From SIG299 sp964544055 (GTDB taxonomy: Bacteria; Bacillota; Clostridia; Lachnospirales; Lachnospiraceae): a DNA stretch of 64,000 nucleotides. The notes beneath the pieces were generated by a model, which did no database searches, had not been told where the DNA came from, and saw nothing but the letters and a program-made list of their open reading frames with translations. A program made the position numbers and the translations under genes. The stretch is taken from positions 16,192 through 80,191 of the forward strand of contig CAZJAA010000009.1 of the NCBI GenBank assembly GCA_964544055.1. The letters run 5' to 3'. Of this stretch, positions 33,446-42,945 are shown piece by piece. Position 1 is the first letter of the stretch; each line of letters begins with the position of its first letter.

Positions 33446-34696
33446 TTATCTGGCATCTTTTCTTTCTTTCATTGCTGCTTCGATGTCTTCTACCGTGCGT
33501 ACAATATCTGCGGAAAGAACTTCACAGCCGTTTTCCGTAATCAATAAATCGTCCTCAATACGGATGCCGATTTCCTCTTCATCAATATAAAGCCCCGGCT
33601 CGTCGGTAATAATCATGCCCGGAGCAAGCTTTTCCAGTTCCGGAACCGTTACATCATGCACATCAATACCAAGATGATGAGACACACCGTGCATATAATA
33701 TCTGCTTATTTCTTCTTCCTTTGTAATCAGACCAAGCTCCATTAAGCCCTCGGCAAGTACCTTCTTACAACACTCATTTAATTCTTTTAACGTCATGCCC
33801 GGCTTGGCGGTTCGTGCTACTGTGCGGTTTGCCTTTAACACAAGATTATAAAACTGCTTCTGACGCTCGGTAAATGCTCCGCTTACCGGATAAGTTCTTG
33901 TAATATCGGCATTATAACCCTTTACTCTGGCACCAAGGTCTAATAAAATCAGCGTATTTTCCTTGCATTCGTTACGGTTTGTTTCATAGTGAAGCATCGT
34001 GCCGTTAATGCCGGAGCCGGCAATCGTTGGAAATGCCATACCGTCCGCACCAAGTGCCTTTACTTTATATTCAAATTCTGCCTGCACCTGATATTCCATC
34101 ATGCCGGGCTGTAACGTAGCAAGCACATGATTTAACGCAGCTTCCGTTACTTTTATTGCTTCTTTCGTCACCTTAACTTCTTCCTCATCTTTTATCATTC
34201 GCAGAGCCGCCACTACCGGATAAATATTACCAACCATTGTGCCCAGATATGCTTTTGCAAACTCCTGTGCTTTTACCAGATTGAAATCCGGCAAATCGTT
34301 TTTCTGGTACCGATAAGTATCAAAATACACCTTGTTTGGCAGCTTGCGGTTCATAATTCTGTCCAGTGTAGCTTCCAGGCTGTCAATCATGGAAATATTT
34401 TCTATTCCACTGACTTCTTTTGCCTCCTCCTGTGTCATTTTTTTACCAACCCAACGCTCCACAGATTCATCAATCGGCTCAATAAATAATATTTCTTCAA
34501 GACTTTCTCCGCACTTGTCAATGATTAATGCCATGTTTTCCCTGCGGATGCCGGTCAGATAAAAGAATTGACGGTTTGCCTCAAAATGCTGGTAGGCGTC
34601 TGCACTGATATGCAGTGCGTCACCGGAATAGAGCACCAGAATACTCTTATCTTCCATCTGATCATATACTTTTTTTCTTCTCTCTTTATAATTCAT
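33446..34696 (-). CDS. pepP: Xaa-Pro aminopeptidase (aminopeptidase P, M24B)
   Basis: Aminopeptidase P removes an N-terminal residue that precedes proline. The 416-residue protein has the AMP_N domain (about 1-125) and a pita-bread M24 catalytic domain with the metal ligands in LDLGARVKGYNADITRTYPV (two aspartates), HGVSHHLGIDVHD (histidine), IITDEPGLY and IRIEDDLLI (glutamates). All five ligands are present. It lies between prmA and rsmE on the minus strand. GAGG precedes the ATG by ten bases. Cytoplasmic location is expected since there is no signal peptide. Confidence 0.93.
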   Translation of the reverse strand: MNYKERRKKVYDQMEDKSILVLYSGDALHISADAYQHFEANRQFFYLTGIRRENMALIIDKCGESLEEILFIEPIDESVERWVGKKMTQEEAKEVSGIENISMIDSLEATLDRIMNRKLPNKVYFDTYRYQKNDLPDFNLVKAQEFAKAYLGTMVGNIYPVVAALRMIKDEEEVKVTKEAIKVTEAALNHVLATLQPGMMEYQVQAEFEYKVKALGADGMAFPTIAGSGINGTMLHYETNRNECKENTLILLDLGARVKGYNADITRTYPVSGAFTERQKQFYNLVLKANRTVARTAKPGMTLKELNECCKKVLAEGLMELGLITKEEEISRYYMHGVSHHLGIDVHDVTVPELEKLAPGMIITDEPGLYIDEEEIGIRIEDDLLITENGCEVLSADIVRTVEDIEAAMKERKDAR

Positions 34697-34744
34697 GGAA
34701 TAAATTCCTCTCTTTTCTTCATTTTTTTCAGAAAGTACAATTTT

Positions 34745-35770
34745 CTAACACTGCTTTTTTCTGGCAGCATAAGAAAACCAGTCACCCATCTGCGTGGTTT
34801 CGAGAACTTCAAGACCATTGGCAAGCAGTGCTTCCTTTACTGCCTCTGCCTTTGTATTGATAATTCCGGAGCTGATAAACACCGCACCCGGTTTCATAAA
34901 TTCGTCCGCTATTTCCGAAAGCGAAATGATAACATCTGCTAAAATATTTGCTACCACAACATCATAATTATTTCCAAGAATTACTCTGGATTCCGGCTCG
35001 GAAAGCACGTTGGAAAGATAAAAGCCACAGCCCTTTTCTGCCATTTCAAACACCGTGTAATCATTATCCTCATCCATGCCCGGCTTTGTCAATGCTGTTG
35101 CTGCACAAATATCATTCTGGCAGGCATTTTCCCCGGAAACGGCAACTGCATTTTCATCAATATCGGTTCCCATAACAAAGGAAGCACCCAGTTTTCTTGC
35201 CGTAATAGACAGAATTCCACTGCCACAGCCAAGATCTAATACTTTGTCTCCCGGTTTGACATATTTTTTTAAATTTAAAATACAAAGCTTGGTCGTTTCG
35301 TGAGAGCCGGTGCCAAAAGCAGTGCCTGGATCAATTTCAATTACCATGTCGCCTTCCTTTGTTTCCTCCAACTGTTCCCACGTTGGCTTTATGACTATGG
35401 TGTCATCCACCCGGAATGGCTTAAAAAACGCTTTCCAGTTGTTAATCCAGTCAGCATCCTCTGTTTCAGAAATTGTAAAGCTTTTTGCTCCGGTATCCAC
35501 AAAAGCAGACAATTCCTCCAACCCTGCCTTGATTTCCGAAATTTTAGTGTAAACATCCTCTTCGTCTTCCAGATAAAAGTTAACGATTGCCTTTCCCTCA
35601 TCCGGCGGAAGCTCCGGGAGAAAATCAATAAACATTTTTTTCCGGTCTTCTTCTGAAATTTGCACATTGTCTTCAATTTCTATGCCGTCAATCCCAAGCT
35701 CATTGAGCATATCACTGACTAAGTCCACCGCCTCTGTTGTTGTTTCCAATGCAATTTTTTTCCATTTCAT
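34745..35770 (-). CDS. prmA: Ribosomal protein L11 methyltransferase
   Basis: PrmA trimethylates lysines and the N-terminus of ribosomal protein L11. The 341-residue protein is somewhat longer than E. coli PrmA (293). It has an N-terminal substrate-recognition domain (about 1-125), the DPGTAFGTGSHETTKLC motif (about 155), SAM motif I VLDLGCGSGILSITA and the motif IV sequence VVANILADVII. The order hrcA-grpE-dnaK-dnaJ-prmA is the standard Firmicutes arrangement. A terminator at 35896-35925 separates it from dnaJ, so it may have its own promoter. Confidence 0.93.
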   Translation of the reverse strand: MKWKKIALETTTEAVDLVSDMLNELGIDGIEIEDNVQISEEDRKKMFIDFLPELPPDEGKAIVNFYLEDEEDVYTKISEIKAGLEELSAFVDTGAKSFTISETEDADWINNWKAFFKPFRVDDTIVIKPTWEQLEETKEGDMVIEIDPGTAFGTGSHETTKLCILNLKKYVKPGDKVLDLGCGSGILSITARKLGASFVMGTDIDENAVAVSGENACQNDICAATALTKPGMDEDNDYTVFEMAEKGCGFYLSNVLSEPESRVILGNNYDVVVANILADVIISLSEIADEFMKPGAVFISSGIINTKAEAVKEALLANGLEVLETTQMGDWFSYAARKKQC

Positions 35771-35895
35771 ACCTGTTTACCTGATTTTTATCCTTTCCAG
35801 AGTTTCTGTTCCCGTTGTTCTTCGGAGCAGACATTTTCAGCCCGCTTGGCAATTAAAATATAGAATTTTCCTGTTTCGGTTAAAACGCACAAAAA

Positions 35896-35925
35896 CAGAC
35901 TAGCACCTTTTACTGTGCTACTCTG
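35896..35925 (-). terminator. Terminator downstream of dnaJ
   Basis: On the minus strand an 11-base stem (35925-35915 with 35906-35896, one mismatch) with an eight-base loop is followed by TTTTTG. It lies about ten bases after the dnaJ stop. Confidence 0.8.
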
Positions 35926-35936
35926 CTTTGTTTAAC

Positions 35937-37124
35937 TTATTTGTCATCATCGACCAGATTGTCAAAAAATTCTTCCACTCTCTTTTTCATGCCTTTTTTT
36001 TCTGATTTTTTTTCAGAACCAGAAGAAGTTTTCTCGCCATTCATTACTTCATCCAGACGACGGATTGCTTCTTTTTGCTCACTGGTAAGCTTGGTCGGTA
36101 CCTGCACCACTAAGGTTACATAATGATCTCCCCTGACATCTTTATTCCGGAGAGACGGAACACCCTTGCTGCGTAAACGTACTTTGGTACCGGTCTGTGT
36201 TCCAGGTGCAACTGTGTACATTACATCTCCATCTACCGTACTAATCCGCACATCTCCGCCCAGTGCTGCTGTTGTAAAGCTAAGCGGAGCATTGGAGAAA
36301 ATATCGGCATCCTGACGCTGGAAAATCGGATGTGCACTTACTGCAACTTCTACCAACAAATCACCGCGCTCACCGCCACGTTCGCCCGGCTCACCTTTAC
36401 CGCGGATACGAATACTCTGACCATGATCAATACCTGCCGGAATTGACACCTGTATTTTTTTGCGGGCAGTTTTATAGCCCACGCCACGGCAATCCGGACA
36501 TTTTTCTTTTACAATTTTACCCATACCACGGCAGTCTGGACATGGCTGCAAGGTCTGGGAAATACCAAACAACGACTGCTGTGTATATGCAACCTGACCG
36601 CGTCCACCACACTTCTTACAGGTTTCTGCAGAAGTACCCGGCTTGGCACCGGAGCCGTGACAGGTAGTACATTCTTCCTTAAGATTTAAGTCCAGATCTT
36701 TTTCCGTACCGAAGACTGCCTCTTCAAAGGTAATACGGATTCCCGCACGGGTATTGGCACCCTTAACCGGACCGTTATTGCTGCGGCGTCTTCCACCGCC
36801 TCCAAATAAATCTCCAAAAATATCTCCAAAGCTGCCAAACAGGTCACTCATGTCACCGGAGAATTCAAAGCCTCCGCCTCCCATGCCGCCCTGTTCAAAG
36901 GCTGCATGACCAAACTGGTCGTACTGGCGACGCTTTTCTGCATCACTCAGCACAGCATATGCTTCGGCTGCTTCTTTAAACTTGGCTTCTGCCTCTTTGT
37001 CTCCGGGATTGGCATCCGGATGATATTTCTTTGCAACTTTACGATATGCACTTTTTATTTCTGCATCAGAAGCACCTTTCGCAATGCCAAGGACCTCATA
37101 ATAATCTCGTTTACTCTCTGCCAT
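35937..37124 (-). CDS. dnaJ: Chaperone DnaJ
   Basis: DnaJ delivers substrates to DnaK and stimulates its ATPase. The 395-residue protein has an N-terminal J domain with the HPD motif (KYHPDANPGD, about residue 34), a Gly/Phe-rich linker (GGMGGGGFEFSGD), four zinc-binding CxxCxGxG repeats (CTTCHGSG, CKKCGGRG, CPDCRGMG, CPDCRGVG; about 150-215) and the two substrate-binding beta domains. All zinc cysteines are present. It is the last gene of the heat-shock operon; a 191-base gap with a perfect hairpin at 37189-37222 separates it from dnaK. Confidence 0.97.
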   Translation of the reverse strand: MAESKRDYYEVLGIAKGASDAEIKSAYRKVAKKYHPDANPGDKEAEAKFKEAAEAYAVLSDAEKRRQYDQFGHAAFEQGGMGGGGFEFSGDMSDLFGSFGDIFGDLFGGGGRRRSNNGPVKGANTRAGIRITFEEAVFGTEKDLDLNLKEECTTCHGSGAKPGTSAETCKKCGGRGQVAYTQQSLFGISQTLQPCPDCRGMGKIVKEKCPDCRGVGYKTARKKIQVSIPAGIDHGQSIRIRGKGEPGERGGERGDLLVEVAVSAHPIFQRQDADIFSNAPLSFTTAALGGDVRISTVDGDVMYTVAPGTQTGTKVRLRSKGVPSLRNKDVRGDHYVTLVVQVPTKLTSEQKEAIRRLDEVMNGEKTSSGSEKKSEKKGMKKRVEEFFDNLVDDDK

Positions 37125-37188
37125 ATTATCACCTAAGTTTCATCAGCTTTTACAAATCATTTTCGATTTGCCATATATAATGCAATAG

Positions 37189-37222
37189 AATGACATCTGT
37201 GGAATCCTCCACAGATGTCATT
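37189..37222. other. Perfect 15-base-pair hairpin between dnaK and dnaJ
   Basis: AATGACATCTGTGGA (37189-37203) pairs without a mismatch with TCCACAGATGTCATT (37208-37222). There is no T run on either side, so it is more likely a processing, stability or attenuation element than a classical terminator. It could set the dnaK to dnaJ ratio. Confidence 0.65.
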
Positions 37223-37315
37223 ACTATTTATACCATAATTACGCATGAATTGCAAGAATTCGTTCTTTCGGAATGCAATATTCTTATTTTTCCGTGCGTA
37301 ATCAAATTTTAACTA

Positions 37316-39196
37316 CTAAACCTCTCTGTAGTCACCGTCTACTACGTCATCCTGATAGGAGGTATTCTGACCGCCCATATCAGCACCGCCATTAAAGCCA
37401 GCACCCATATCCGGACCTGCGCCCTGCGCACCCTGTGCCTGCTCATAAAGCTTTGCAAATAAAGCCTGTGCACTGTTCATCAGCTTTTCTTTTGCTGCCT
37501 TGATATCAGCAACCTCGCCCTCAGACATCACTTCAGGATTTGTCTTTTCGATGAGTTCCTTTAAGTGAGCAAGGTCTGCTTCTACTGCGGACTTTTCATC
37601 TGCACTAATCTTGTCACCAACCTCGCCCAGAGCTTTTTCGGTCTGGAATACCATGGAATCTGCATCATTTCTTACTTCTACGGCTTCCTTACGCTTCTTA
37701 TCCTGTGCTTCGTACTCAGCAGCTTCTTTTACTGCCTTTTCGATATCAGCATCGGAAAGATTGGAGCCTGCGGTAATGGTAATATGCTGTTCTCTGCCTG
37801 TTCCAAGATCCTTAGCAGATACATTTACGATACCATTAGCATCGATATCAAATGTAACCTCAATCTGTGGAACACCTCTTCTTGCTGGCGGAATACCATC
37901 CAGACGGAACTGGCCAAGACTCTTGTTGTCTCTGGCAAACTGACGCTCACCCTGTACAACATTGATGTCTACAGCACTCTGGTTATCAGCTGCGGTAGAG
38001 AAAATCTGGCTCTTCTTGGTAGGAATGGTTGTATTTCTTTCAATCAGTCTGGTAGCCACACCGCCCATGGTTTCGATGGACAGGGACAATGGGGTAACAT
38101 CCAGAAGAAGAATGTCGCCTGCACCTGCATCACCAGCAAGCTTGCCACCCTGAATGGAAGCACCCAGTGCTACACATTCATCCGGATTTAATGTCTTGCT
38201 TGGTTCATGACCTGTTAACTGCTTTACCTTATCCTGAACAGCAGGAATTCTTGTAGAACCACCAACTAATAATACCTTGGAAAGTTCGGATGCGGACATG
38301 CCGGCATCTCTTAAAGCGTTCTGAACCGGTGTTGCTGTTCTTTCAACTAAATCGTGTGTCAGCTCATCAAACTTAGCACGGGTTAAGTTCATATCAAAGT
38401 GCTTTGGACCCTCAGCGGTTGCTGTGATGAACGGAAGGTTGATGTTTGTTGTTGTCTGGGAGGACAACTCCTTCTTTGCCTTTTCTGCTGCTTCCTTTAA
38501 TCTCTGCATAGCCATCTTATCTGTGGATAAATCAACGCCTTCTGCTTTCTTAAATTCATCTACAAAGTATCTGCTGATTCTTTCATCAAAGTCATCACCG
38601 CCCAGACGGTTATCACCGGAGGTTGCAAGAACTTCAATAACTCCATCACCAATTTCAATGATGGAAACATCGAATGTACCGCCACCTAAGTCATAAACCA
38701 TGATCTTCTGCTCCTTTTCGTTATCAAGACCATAAGCAAGTGCGGCTGCAGTAGGCTCGTTGATAATTCTCTTAACGTCAAGACCTGCAATTCGTCCAGC
38801 ATCCTTGGTTGCCTGTCTCTGGGAGTCATTGAAGTATGCAGGAACTGTAATAACAGCCTCCGATACGGATTCGCCCAGATAGCTTTCTGCATCTGCCTTT
38901 AATTTCTGCAGAATCATTGCGGAAATCTCCTGTGGGGAAAACTTCTTGTCGTCAATGCTGATTCTGAAATCTGTACCCATATGTCTCTTGATGGAAGAGA
39001 TGGTCTTGTCAGCGTTTGTAACTGCCTGACGCTTTGCAGCTTCACCTACAATACGCTCACCTGTCTTTGTGAATGCAACGACGGAAGGTGTTGTTCTTGC
39101 ACCTTCAGTATTTGCAATAACTACCGGTTTGCCGCCTTCCATAACGGCAACACAGGAGTTGGTTGTACCTAAGTCAATACCAATAATCTTACTCAT
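37316..39196 (-). CDS. dnaK: Chaperone DnaK (Hsp70)
   Basis: DnaK is the main Hsp70 chaperone. The 626-residue protein has the nucleotide-binding domain with IGIDLGTTNSCVAVMEGG, IINEPTAAALAYGLD, DLGGGTFDVSI and VLLVGGSTRIPAVQ, the interdomain linker DILLLDVTPLSLSIET, and a substrate-binding domain ending in a Gly/Ala/Asp-rich tail with DDVVDGDYREV. As in other Gram-positive DnaK proteins a segment of the nucleotide-binding domain near residue 80 is short. GGAG precedes the ATG. It is regulated with hrcA through the CIRCE element at 40977-41003. Confidence 0.98.
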   Translation of the reverse strand: MSKIIGIDLGTTNSCVAVMEGGKPVVIANTEGARTTPSVVAFTKTGERIVGEAAKRQAVTNADKTISSIKRHMGTDFRISIDDKKFSPQEISAMILQKLKADAESYLGESVSEAVITVPAYFNDSQRQATKDAGRIAGLDVKRIINEPTAAALAYGLDNEKEQKIMVYDLGGGTFDVSIIEIGDGVIEVLATSGDNRLGGDDFDERISRYFVDEFKKAEGVDLSTDKMAMQRLKEAAEKAKKELSSQTTTNINLPFITATAEGPKHFDMNLTRAKFDELTHDLVERTATPVQNALRDAGMSASELSKVLLVGGSTRIPAVQDKVKQLTGHEPSKTLNPDECVALGASIQGGKLAGDAGAGDILLLDVTPLSLSIETMGGVATRLIERNTTIPTKKSQIFSTAADNQSAVDINVVQGERQFARDNKSLGQFRLDGIPPARRGVPQIEVTFDIDANGIVNVSAKDLGTGREQHITITAGSNLSDADIEKAVKEAAEYEAQDKKRKEAVEVRNDADSMVFQTEKALGEVGDKISADEKSAVEADLAHLKELIEKTNPEVMSEGEVADIKAAKEKLMNSAQALFAKLYEQAQGAQGAGPDMGAGFNGGADMGGQNTSYQDDVVDGDYREV

Positions 39197-39226
39197 AATT
39201 CAGATCTCCTTTCTATCTTTGAAAAC

Positions 39227-39904
39227 TTAGTTTGCAACTTTAACCATAGAATGTCTTACAACACTCTCTTTATACATATAGCCTTTCTGAAACTCTTCAA
39301 CAATGATGTTTTCACCCACGTTTTCATCCTCTACATGCATCACTGCATTGTGAAAATCCGGGTTAAACTCGCTGCCTACTGCTTCGATTGGCTTTACGCC
39401 TGTTTGTTCTAACACTGTCATAAAGTGCTTATACACCTTTTCCATACCCTGGGCAAAAGCATCATTTTCCATTACCTCCGGGGATACGGTTGCAAGGCCT
39501 CGTTCCATGTTATCGATAACCGGAAGGATTTTTTCTATAATGTCCTTTGCCCCGATTTCAAACATCTGGGATTTTTCCCGTTCCGAACGTTTTCTAAAAT
39601 TGTCAAATTCTGCCATCTGACGCATCAGACGGTCGTTTAATTCTTCAATTTTTTCATCCTTTTTGTCTTTCTTTTCCTTCTTTTTAAAGAAGCCTTTCTT
39701 TTCTTCCGGTTCATCAGAAGTTTCCGCAGCCGTAGTTTCCGCTGCATCGCTTTCCGTGGTTTCCTCATTTTCCGTGGTTTCCACTGTTTCTGCTGCACTC
39801 TCTGCAACACTTTCTGCAGCTTCCGACGTTTCCTGCTCCGTCACAGCTTCCTGTGTTTCTGCTGCATCCATTTTTACCTGATTTTCTAAATCTTTGGCGT
39901 TCAC
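39227..39904 (-). CDS. grpE: Nucleotide exchange factor GrpE
   Basis: GrpE releases ADP from DnaK. The 225-residue protein has an acidic Glu/Ala/Thr-rich N-terminal tail (about 1-70), a lysine-rich patch (KKGFFKKKEKKDKKDEK), the long coiled-coil helix (LNDRLMRQMAEFDNFRKRSE) and the C-terminal beta domain with FNPDFHNAVMHVED and GYMYKESVVRHSMVKV. The start is a GTG at 39904 with GAGG upstream. The tail is longer than in E. coli GrpE. It sits between hrcA (17-base gap) and dnaK (30-base gap). Confidence 0.97.
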   Translation of the reverse strand: MNAKDLENQVKMDAAETQEAVTEQETSEAAESVAESAAETVETTENEETTESDAAETTAAETSDEPEEKKGFFKKKEKKDKKDEKIEELNDRLMRQMAEFDNFRKRSEREKSQMFEIGAKDIIEKILPVIDNMERGLATVSPEVMENDAFAQGMEKVYKHFMTVLEQTGVKPIEAVGSEFNPDFHNAVMHVEDENVGENIIVEEFQKGYMYKESVVRHSMVKVAN

Positions 39905-39921
39905 TTTCTCACGTCCTCTTT

Positions 39922-40953
39922 CTATTTCTTATATATTTCGTCCAGCTGGGTACGGATTGTTTTTAAAGTAGTAACTACTTTTTCATAATCCATTCGTTTT
40001 GGTCCGACAATACCTATCTTTCCATAAACACCATCTGTTAATTCATAAGTTGCTGTAACTACCGAACAGTCTTTCATAGACTCCATGGTTGTTTCGTTTC
40101 CAATATACACCTGGATTTCATTGGAATCATCGGCTTCTTTTTTCATAAGCTCCGTAATTTCTTTTTTTTCTTCCAACGCATACAATAGCTGGGAAACGTT
40201 GTTATTATCACCAAGCTCCGGATACTTTAACATATTGGTTGCACCGCTTGTGTATACTTTAACCTTATCCTCTTCTCCGATTGCCTGTGCAATGGCATCC
40301 AGAATATCACTGACAATGCCGCCAAATCCATCGGACTGCATTTTTATCTGTTGGATGACATCCAGATTGATTTCGGATAAGTCAAGTCCCTGTAAATAAG
40401 TATTTAAAAGAATGTTCAGTTTTAAAATGACTTCTTTTTCTACCGGAACACTGGTGGCAATCATCTTGTTTTTTACAATATTGCCTTCAATCACAATAAC
40501 TGCAAGCAACTGACCGGCATCCACCTCCGTCAACTGCAAAAATTTTACTTTGCGGCTGCGGTACATCGGTGTCGTTACCATGGCAGCATAATTGGTGTTG
40601 ACTGCCAGAAGCTTTGTTACCTGCTCAAGCATGGTTTCCATTTTATCTGCCTTTGCAAGTTTTTCGCCGAGAAGTGTTTTCATTTCTTCCACTTCCTGCT
40701 CCCTAGTTTCCATCATGGTATCAACATAAAGACGATAACCTTTGTCGGAAGGAATGCGTCCTGCCGAAGTGTGTGGCTGGACAATGTAGCCCATTTCTTC
40801 TAAGTCAGCCATTTCGTTTCGAATTGTTGCCGAGCTTAAATTCAGGTCTGTAAACTTGGAAATGGTTCTGGAGCCTACTGGCTCACCTGTTTCCAGATAA
40901 TTACGGATGATAGCCTGTAAGATTTTCAGTTTTCTGTCATCTAACCGCTCCAT
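39922..40953 (-). CDS. hrcA: Heat-inducible transcription repressor HrcA
   Basis: HrcA binds CIRCE and represses the dnaK and groE operons; GroEL is needed to keep it active. The 343-residue protein has an N-terminal winged-helix domain (LDDRKLKILQAIIRNYLETG, GSRTISKFTDLNLSSATIRNEMADLEE) and the HrcA core domain with GNETTMESMKDCSVVTATYEL. The ATG at 40953 has GGAGG six bases upstream; a longer reading frame would start inside the CIRCE spacer region and was rejected. It is the first gene of the operon, 23 bases downstream of its own CIRCE operator. Confidence 0.96.
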   Translation of the reverse strand: MERLDDRKLKILQAIIRNYLETGEPVGSRTISKFTDLNLSSATIRNEMADLEEMGYIVQPHTSAGRIPSDKGYRLYVDTMMETREQEVEEMKTLLGEKLAKADKMETMLEQVTKLLAVNTNYAAMVTTPMYRSRKVKFLQLTEVDAGQLLAVIVIEGNIVKNKMIATSVPVEKEVILKLNILLNTYLQGLDLSEINLDVIQQIKMQSDGFGGIVSDILDAIAQAIGEEDKVKVYTSGATNMLKYPELGDNNNVSQLLYALEEKKEITELMKKEADDSNEIQVYIGNETTMESMKDCSVVTATYELTDGVYGKIGIVGPKRMDYEKVVTTLKTIRTQLDEIYKK

Positions 40954-40976
40954 CTGGCGCCTCCGTTTCTTGGTTG

Positions 40977-41003
40977 TTAGCACTCGTTTGTTTGGAGTGC
41001 TAA
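40977..41003. promoter_or_regulatory. CIRCE operator
   Basis: TTAGCACTC (40977-40985), a nine-base spacer, and GAGTGCTAA (40995-41003) form the exact CIRCE consensus, located between the hrcA promoter and the hrcA start. Confidence 0.98.
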
Positions 41004-41017
41004 CACCTTATGGATAT

Positions 41018-41046
41018 AAAATAGCACCTGACGGAAGAAATGTCAA
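41018..41046 (-). promoter_or_regulatory. Sigma-A promoter of hrcA-grpE-dnaK-dnaJ
   Basis: On the minus strand TTGACA (41046-41041) and TATTTT (41023-41018) are 17 bases apart, directly upstream of CIRCE. The promoter is enclosed in an inverted repeat AATAGCAC/GTGCTATT (about 41018-41053), whose T-rich end might also help to terminate transcripts from the GH5 gene. Confidence 0.9.
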
Positions 41047-41064
41047 GTGCTATTCTGAAAGTTT

Positions 41065-42930
41065 TTATTTTTTAATATAACGGAACGTAACTTCCATTGT
41101 TGTTACTTCTCCAAACAAATTCTGGTCAAGTGGACATGGGGTACAGTTATTTACGCTTCCCATCATGGATCTTGCTTCCACCGGAAGCGTAGTTACCCAT
41201 GCATTATATAAATTTACTCTGGTGCAGATTCCGTCATCACTTGTTGTATAAGGCAGACCGGACATGGATACGGTTTCACCATTAAGCTTGATTTCCGTAA
41301 CGTGCATAATATAACCAGGGAACAACGTTTCACCATTTCCGATTCCAACGGCACAGAAAGTAACTCCATTGGCATAGCCAGCAGAAGTTCCTGTAAAATC
41401 CAGAGCCACGGTATAAGTACCCTCACCTGTAACTTCCACATCCGTTGCCACCAGACCTGCTGTTGCCGAAGCCGGTGCATAGGTGTCACCCACGCTGTAG
41501 CTGGTGCTCCAGTCACTGGAAGTATACATAATCCATGCTTTTGCTTCATCCGGAGCCAGAGCTTCTGCTTCCGGAGCTGCTTCCAGAATTTCTGTCATGC
41601 GATACTCTGCGGTTTCTTTCACGTTTTCCATTTTCAGCTTCATCTGTGCTTCGTAATTTCTTGTAAGGAAGAAATCTTTGTATTCCTCAATCAGTGCACA
41701 ATTGTAACGATTATACATATTATTGCAGTCCCAGAGAACCGGGCAATAGCCATACAAATCGCAGTTGGCAAGATAATTTTCCATATACAGGGTTCTGTTG
41801 TTCTTGACAGCGTTATTTTCAAATAAAACACCCCATTCGCCAATGACAACTCCATAGCCCTGCTCTGTAAATTGAGTCATCATTTTCAGAGTGTCGTTCA
41901 TATACTGAATTTCCTGCTTGCTGCCCCAGTCTTCCACGCTGGTAAAAATACAGTAGTTAGATGGATCATAATAATGTACGGATACTAACAGCTTATTTTC
42001 TACGATATCTGTTGGCATCTGGAATCTTGCATCACAGGTGTTTGCGATATTCGTATTGGTGCCGGCAATTAAAAGGAAGCGATCTGCATTGTTTCCTCCG
42101 GTGCTTCTTACCGTGTCCACAAATGCCTGATTAATTTTATTTGCTGTTGTATACCACTCATCTTCCGTAAGTGTTCCGGAATCTGCACAGACATCCGTAT
42201 CATTTAAACGATTTCCAAGCTCTTCGTTACCGGATTCAAAAATCAGCTTGTAAGACTTATCAGCATACTCCGTAGCAATTTGCGTCCACATTTCTATGTA
42301 CATCTCCATTGCCGCTTCTCTGGTCACTTCCGTGGCAGAACCAAACATTCCCCACCAGCCGCCGTCCCAGTGGTCATTGACAATGACAAACATATCGGCA
42401 TTAAGTGCGTAGTCGATGATTTCGCCCACACGGTCTAAATAAGACTGATTGATGGTATAATCCCCATCTTCATAATTCATGGCATTGGTCCAGGCTACCG
42501 GCACCCGAAGGGTATCAAAGCCTGCTTTCTTCATGCCATCCACCATTTCCTGAGTTGTTACTGGCTGACCCCAAGCAGTTTCATATTTGGAAGTATCCGC
42601 TCCAACACCATAATTGGAACGTCCATACGCCTCCATGGTGTTTCCAAGGTTAATGCCGTTGCCCATTTGTTCCGATACTTCTAAAGCTGTTGCATTTTTC
42701 AAATAAGAAGACAATTCATCCGGCAGATCTGATACTGGTCCTGTTGGCGGTGTCGGTTCTGCCGTTGGTTCCGGTGCTTTGGTTGCTTCTGTCTCTGCTT
42801 TGGTCGGCTCCGGTGTTACTGTTTCGGTTTGTGTGTTTTTCGGCTGTTCTGCGTTTCCACAGCCTGCTGCTCCGGCAAGCAAGGCTGCCGAAAGCAGCAG
42901 TGTTGCCAGTTTTTTCATTGTTTTTTTCAT
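41065..42930 (-). CDS. GH5-family glycoside hydrolase lipoprotein (cellulase-like)
   Basis: The 621-residue protein has a lipoprotein signal peptide (MKKTMKKLATLLLSAALLAG with cysteine after AAG), a proline/threonine/glutamate-rich linker (about 32-70), and a GH5-type TIM barrel (about 75-440): INLGNTMEAYG, TLRVPVAW, FVIVNDHWDGGWWG, the acid/base glutamate in FESGNEELG and the nucleophile in VVIGEWGVLFE. A C-terminal beta-rich domain (about 465-621) resembles a carbohydrate-binding module. Beta-1,4-glucan or mannan hydrolysis at the cell surface is expected. The start at 42930 was chosen because AGGAGG lies nine bases ahead; an ATG nine bases further upstream touches that site. It interrupts the usual hemW-hrcA neighbourhood. 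Confidence 0.85.
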   Translation of the reverse strand: MKKTMKKLATLLLSAALLAGAAGCGNAEQPKNTQTETVTPEPTKAETEATKAPEPTAEPTPPTGPVSDLPDELSSYLKNATALEVSEQMGNGINLGNTMEAYGRSNYGVGADTSKYETAWGQPVTTQEMVDGMKKAGFDTLRVPVAWTNAMNYEDGDYTINQSYLDRVGEIIDYALNADMFVIVNDHWDGGWWGMFGSATEVTREAAMEMYIEMWTQIATEYADKSYKLIFESGNEELGNRLNDTDVCADSGTLTEDEWYTTANKINQAFVDTVRSTGGNNADRFLLIAGTNTNIANTCDARFQMPTDIVENKLLVSVHYYDPSNYCIFTSVEDWGSKQEIQYMNDTLKMMTQFTEQGYGVVIGEWGVLFENNAVKNNRTLYMENYLANCDLYGYCPVLWDCNNMYNRYNCALIEEYKDFFLTRNYEAQMKLKMENVKETAEYRMTEILEAAPEAEALAPDEAKAWIMYTSSDWSTSYSVGDTYAPASATAGLVATDVEVTGEGTYTVALDFTGTSAGYANGVTFCAVGIGNGETLFPGYIMHVTEIKLNGETVSMSGLPYTTSDDGICTRVNLYNAWVTTLPVEARSMMGSVNNCTPCPLDQNLFGEVTTMEVTFRYIKK

Positions 42931-42945
42931 TTGATACATCCTCCT

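Noticed and set aside
37189..37222. Intrinsic terminator between dnaK and dnaJ
   Set aside because: The stem is perfect but there is no T run on either strand; it is listed as a hairpin of unknown role instead.
37565..38191. 208-codon open frame on the plus strand opposite dnaK
   Set aside because: It is antisense to a highly conserved gene, cysteine-rich and without a ribosome binding site; it is a by-product of dnaK codon usage.
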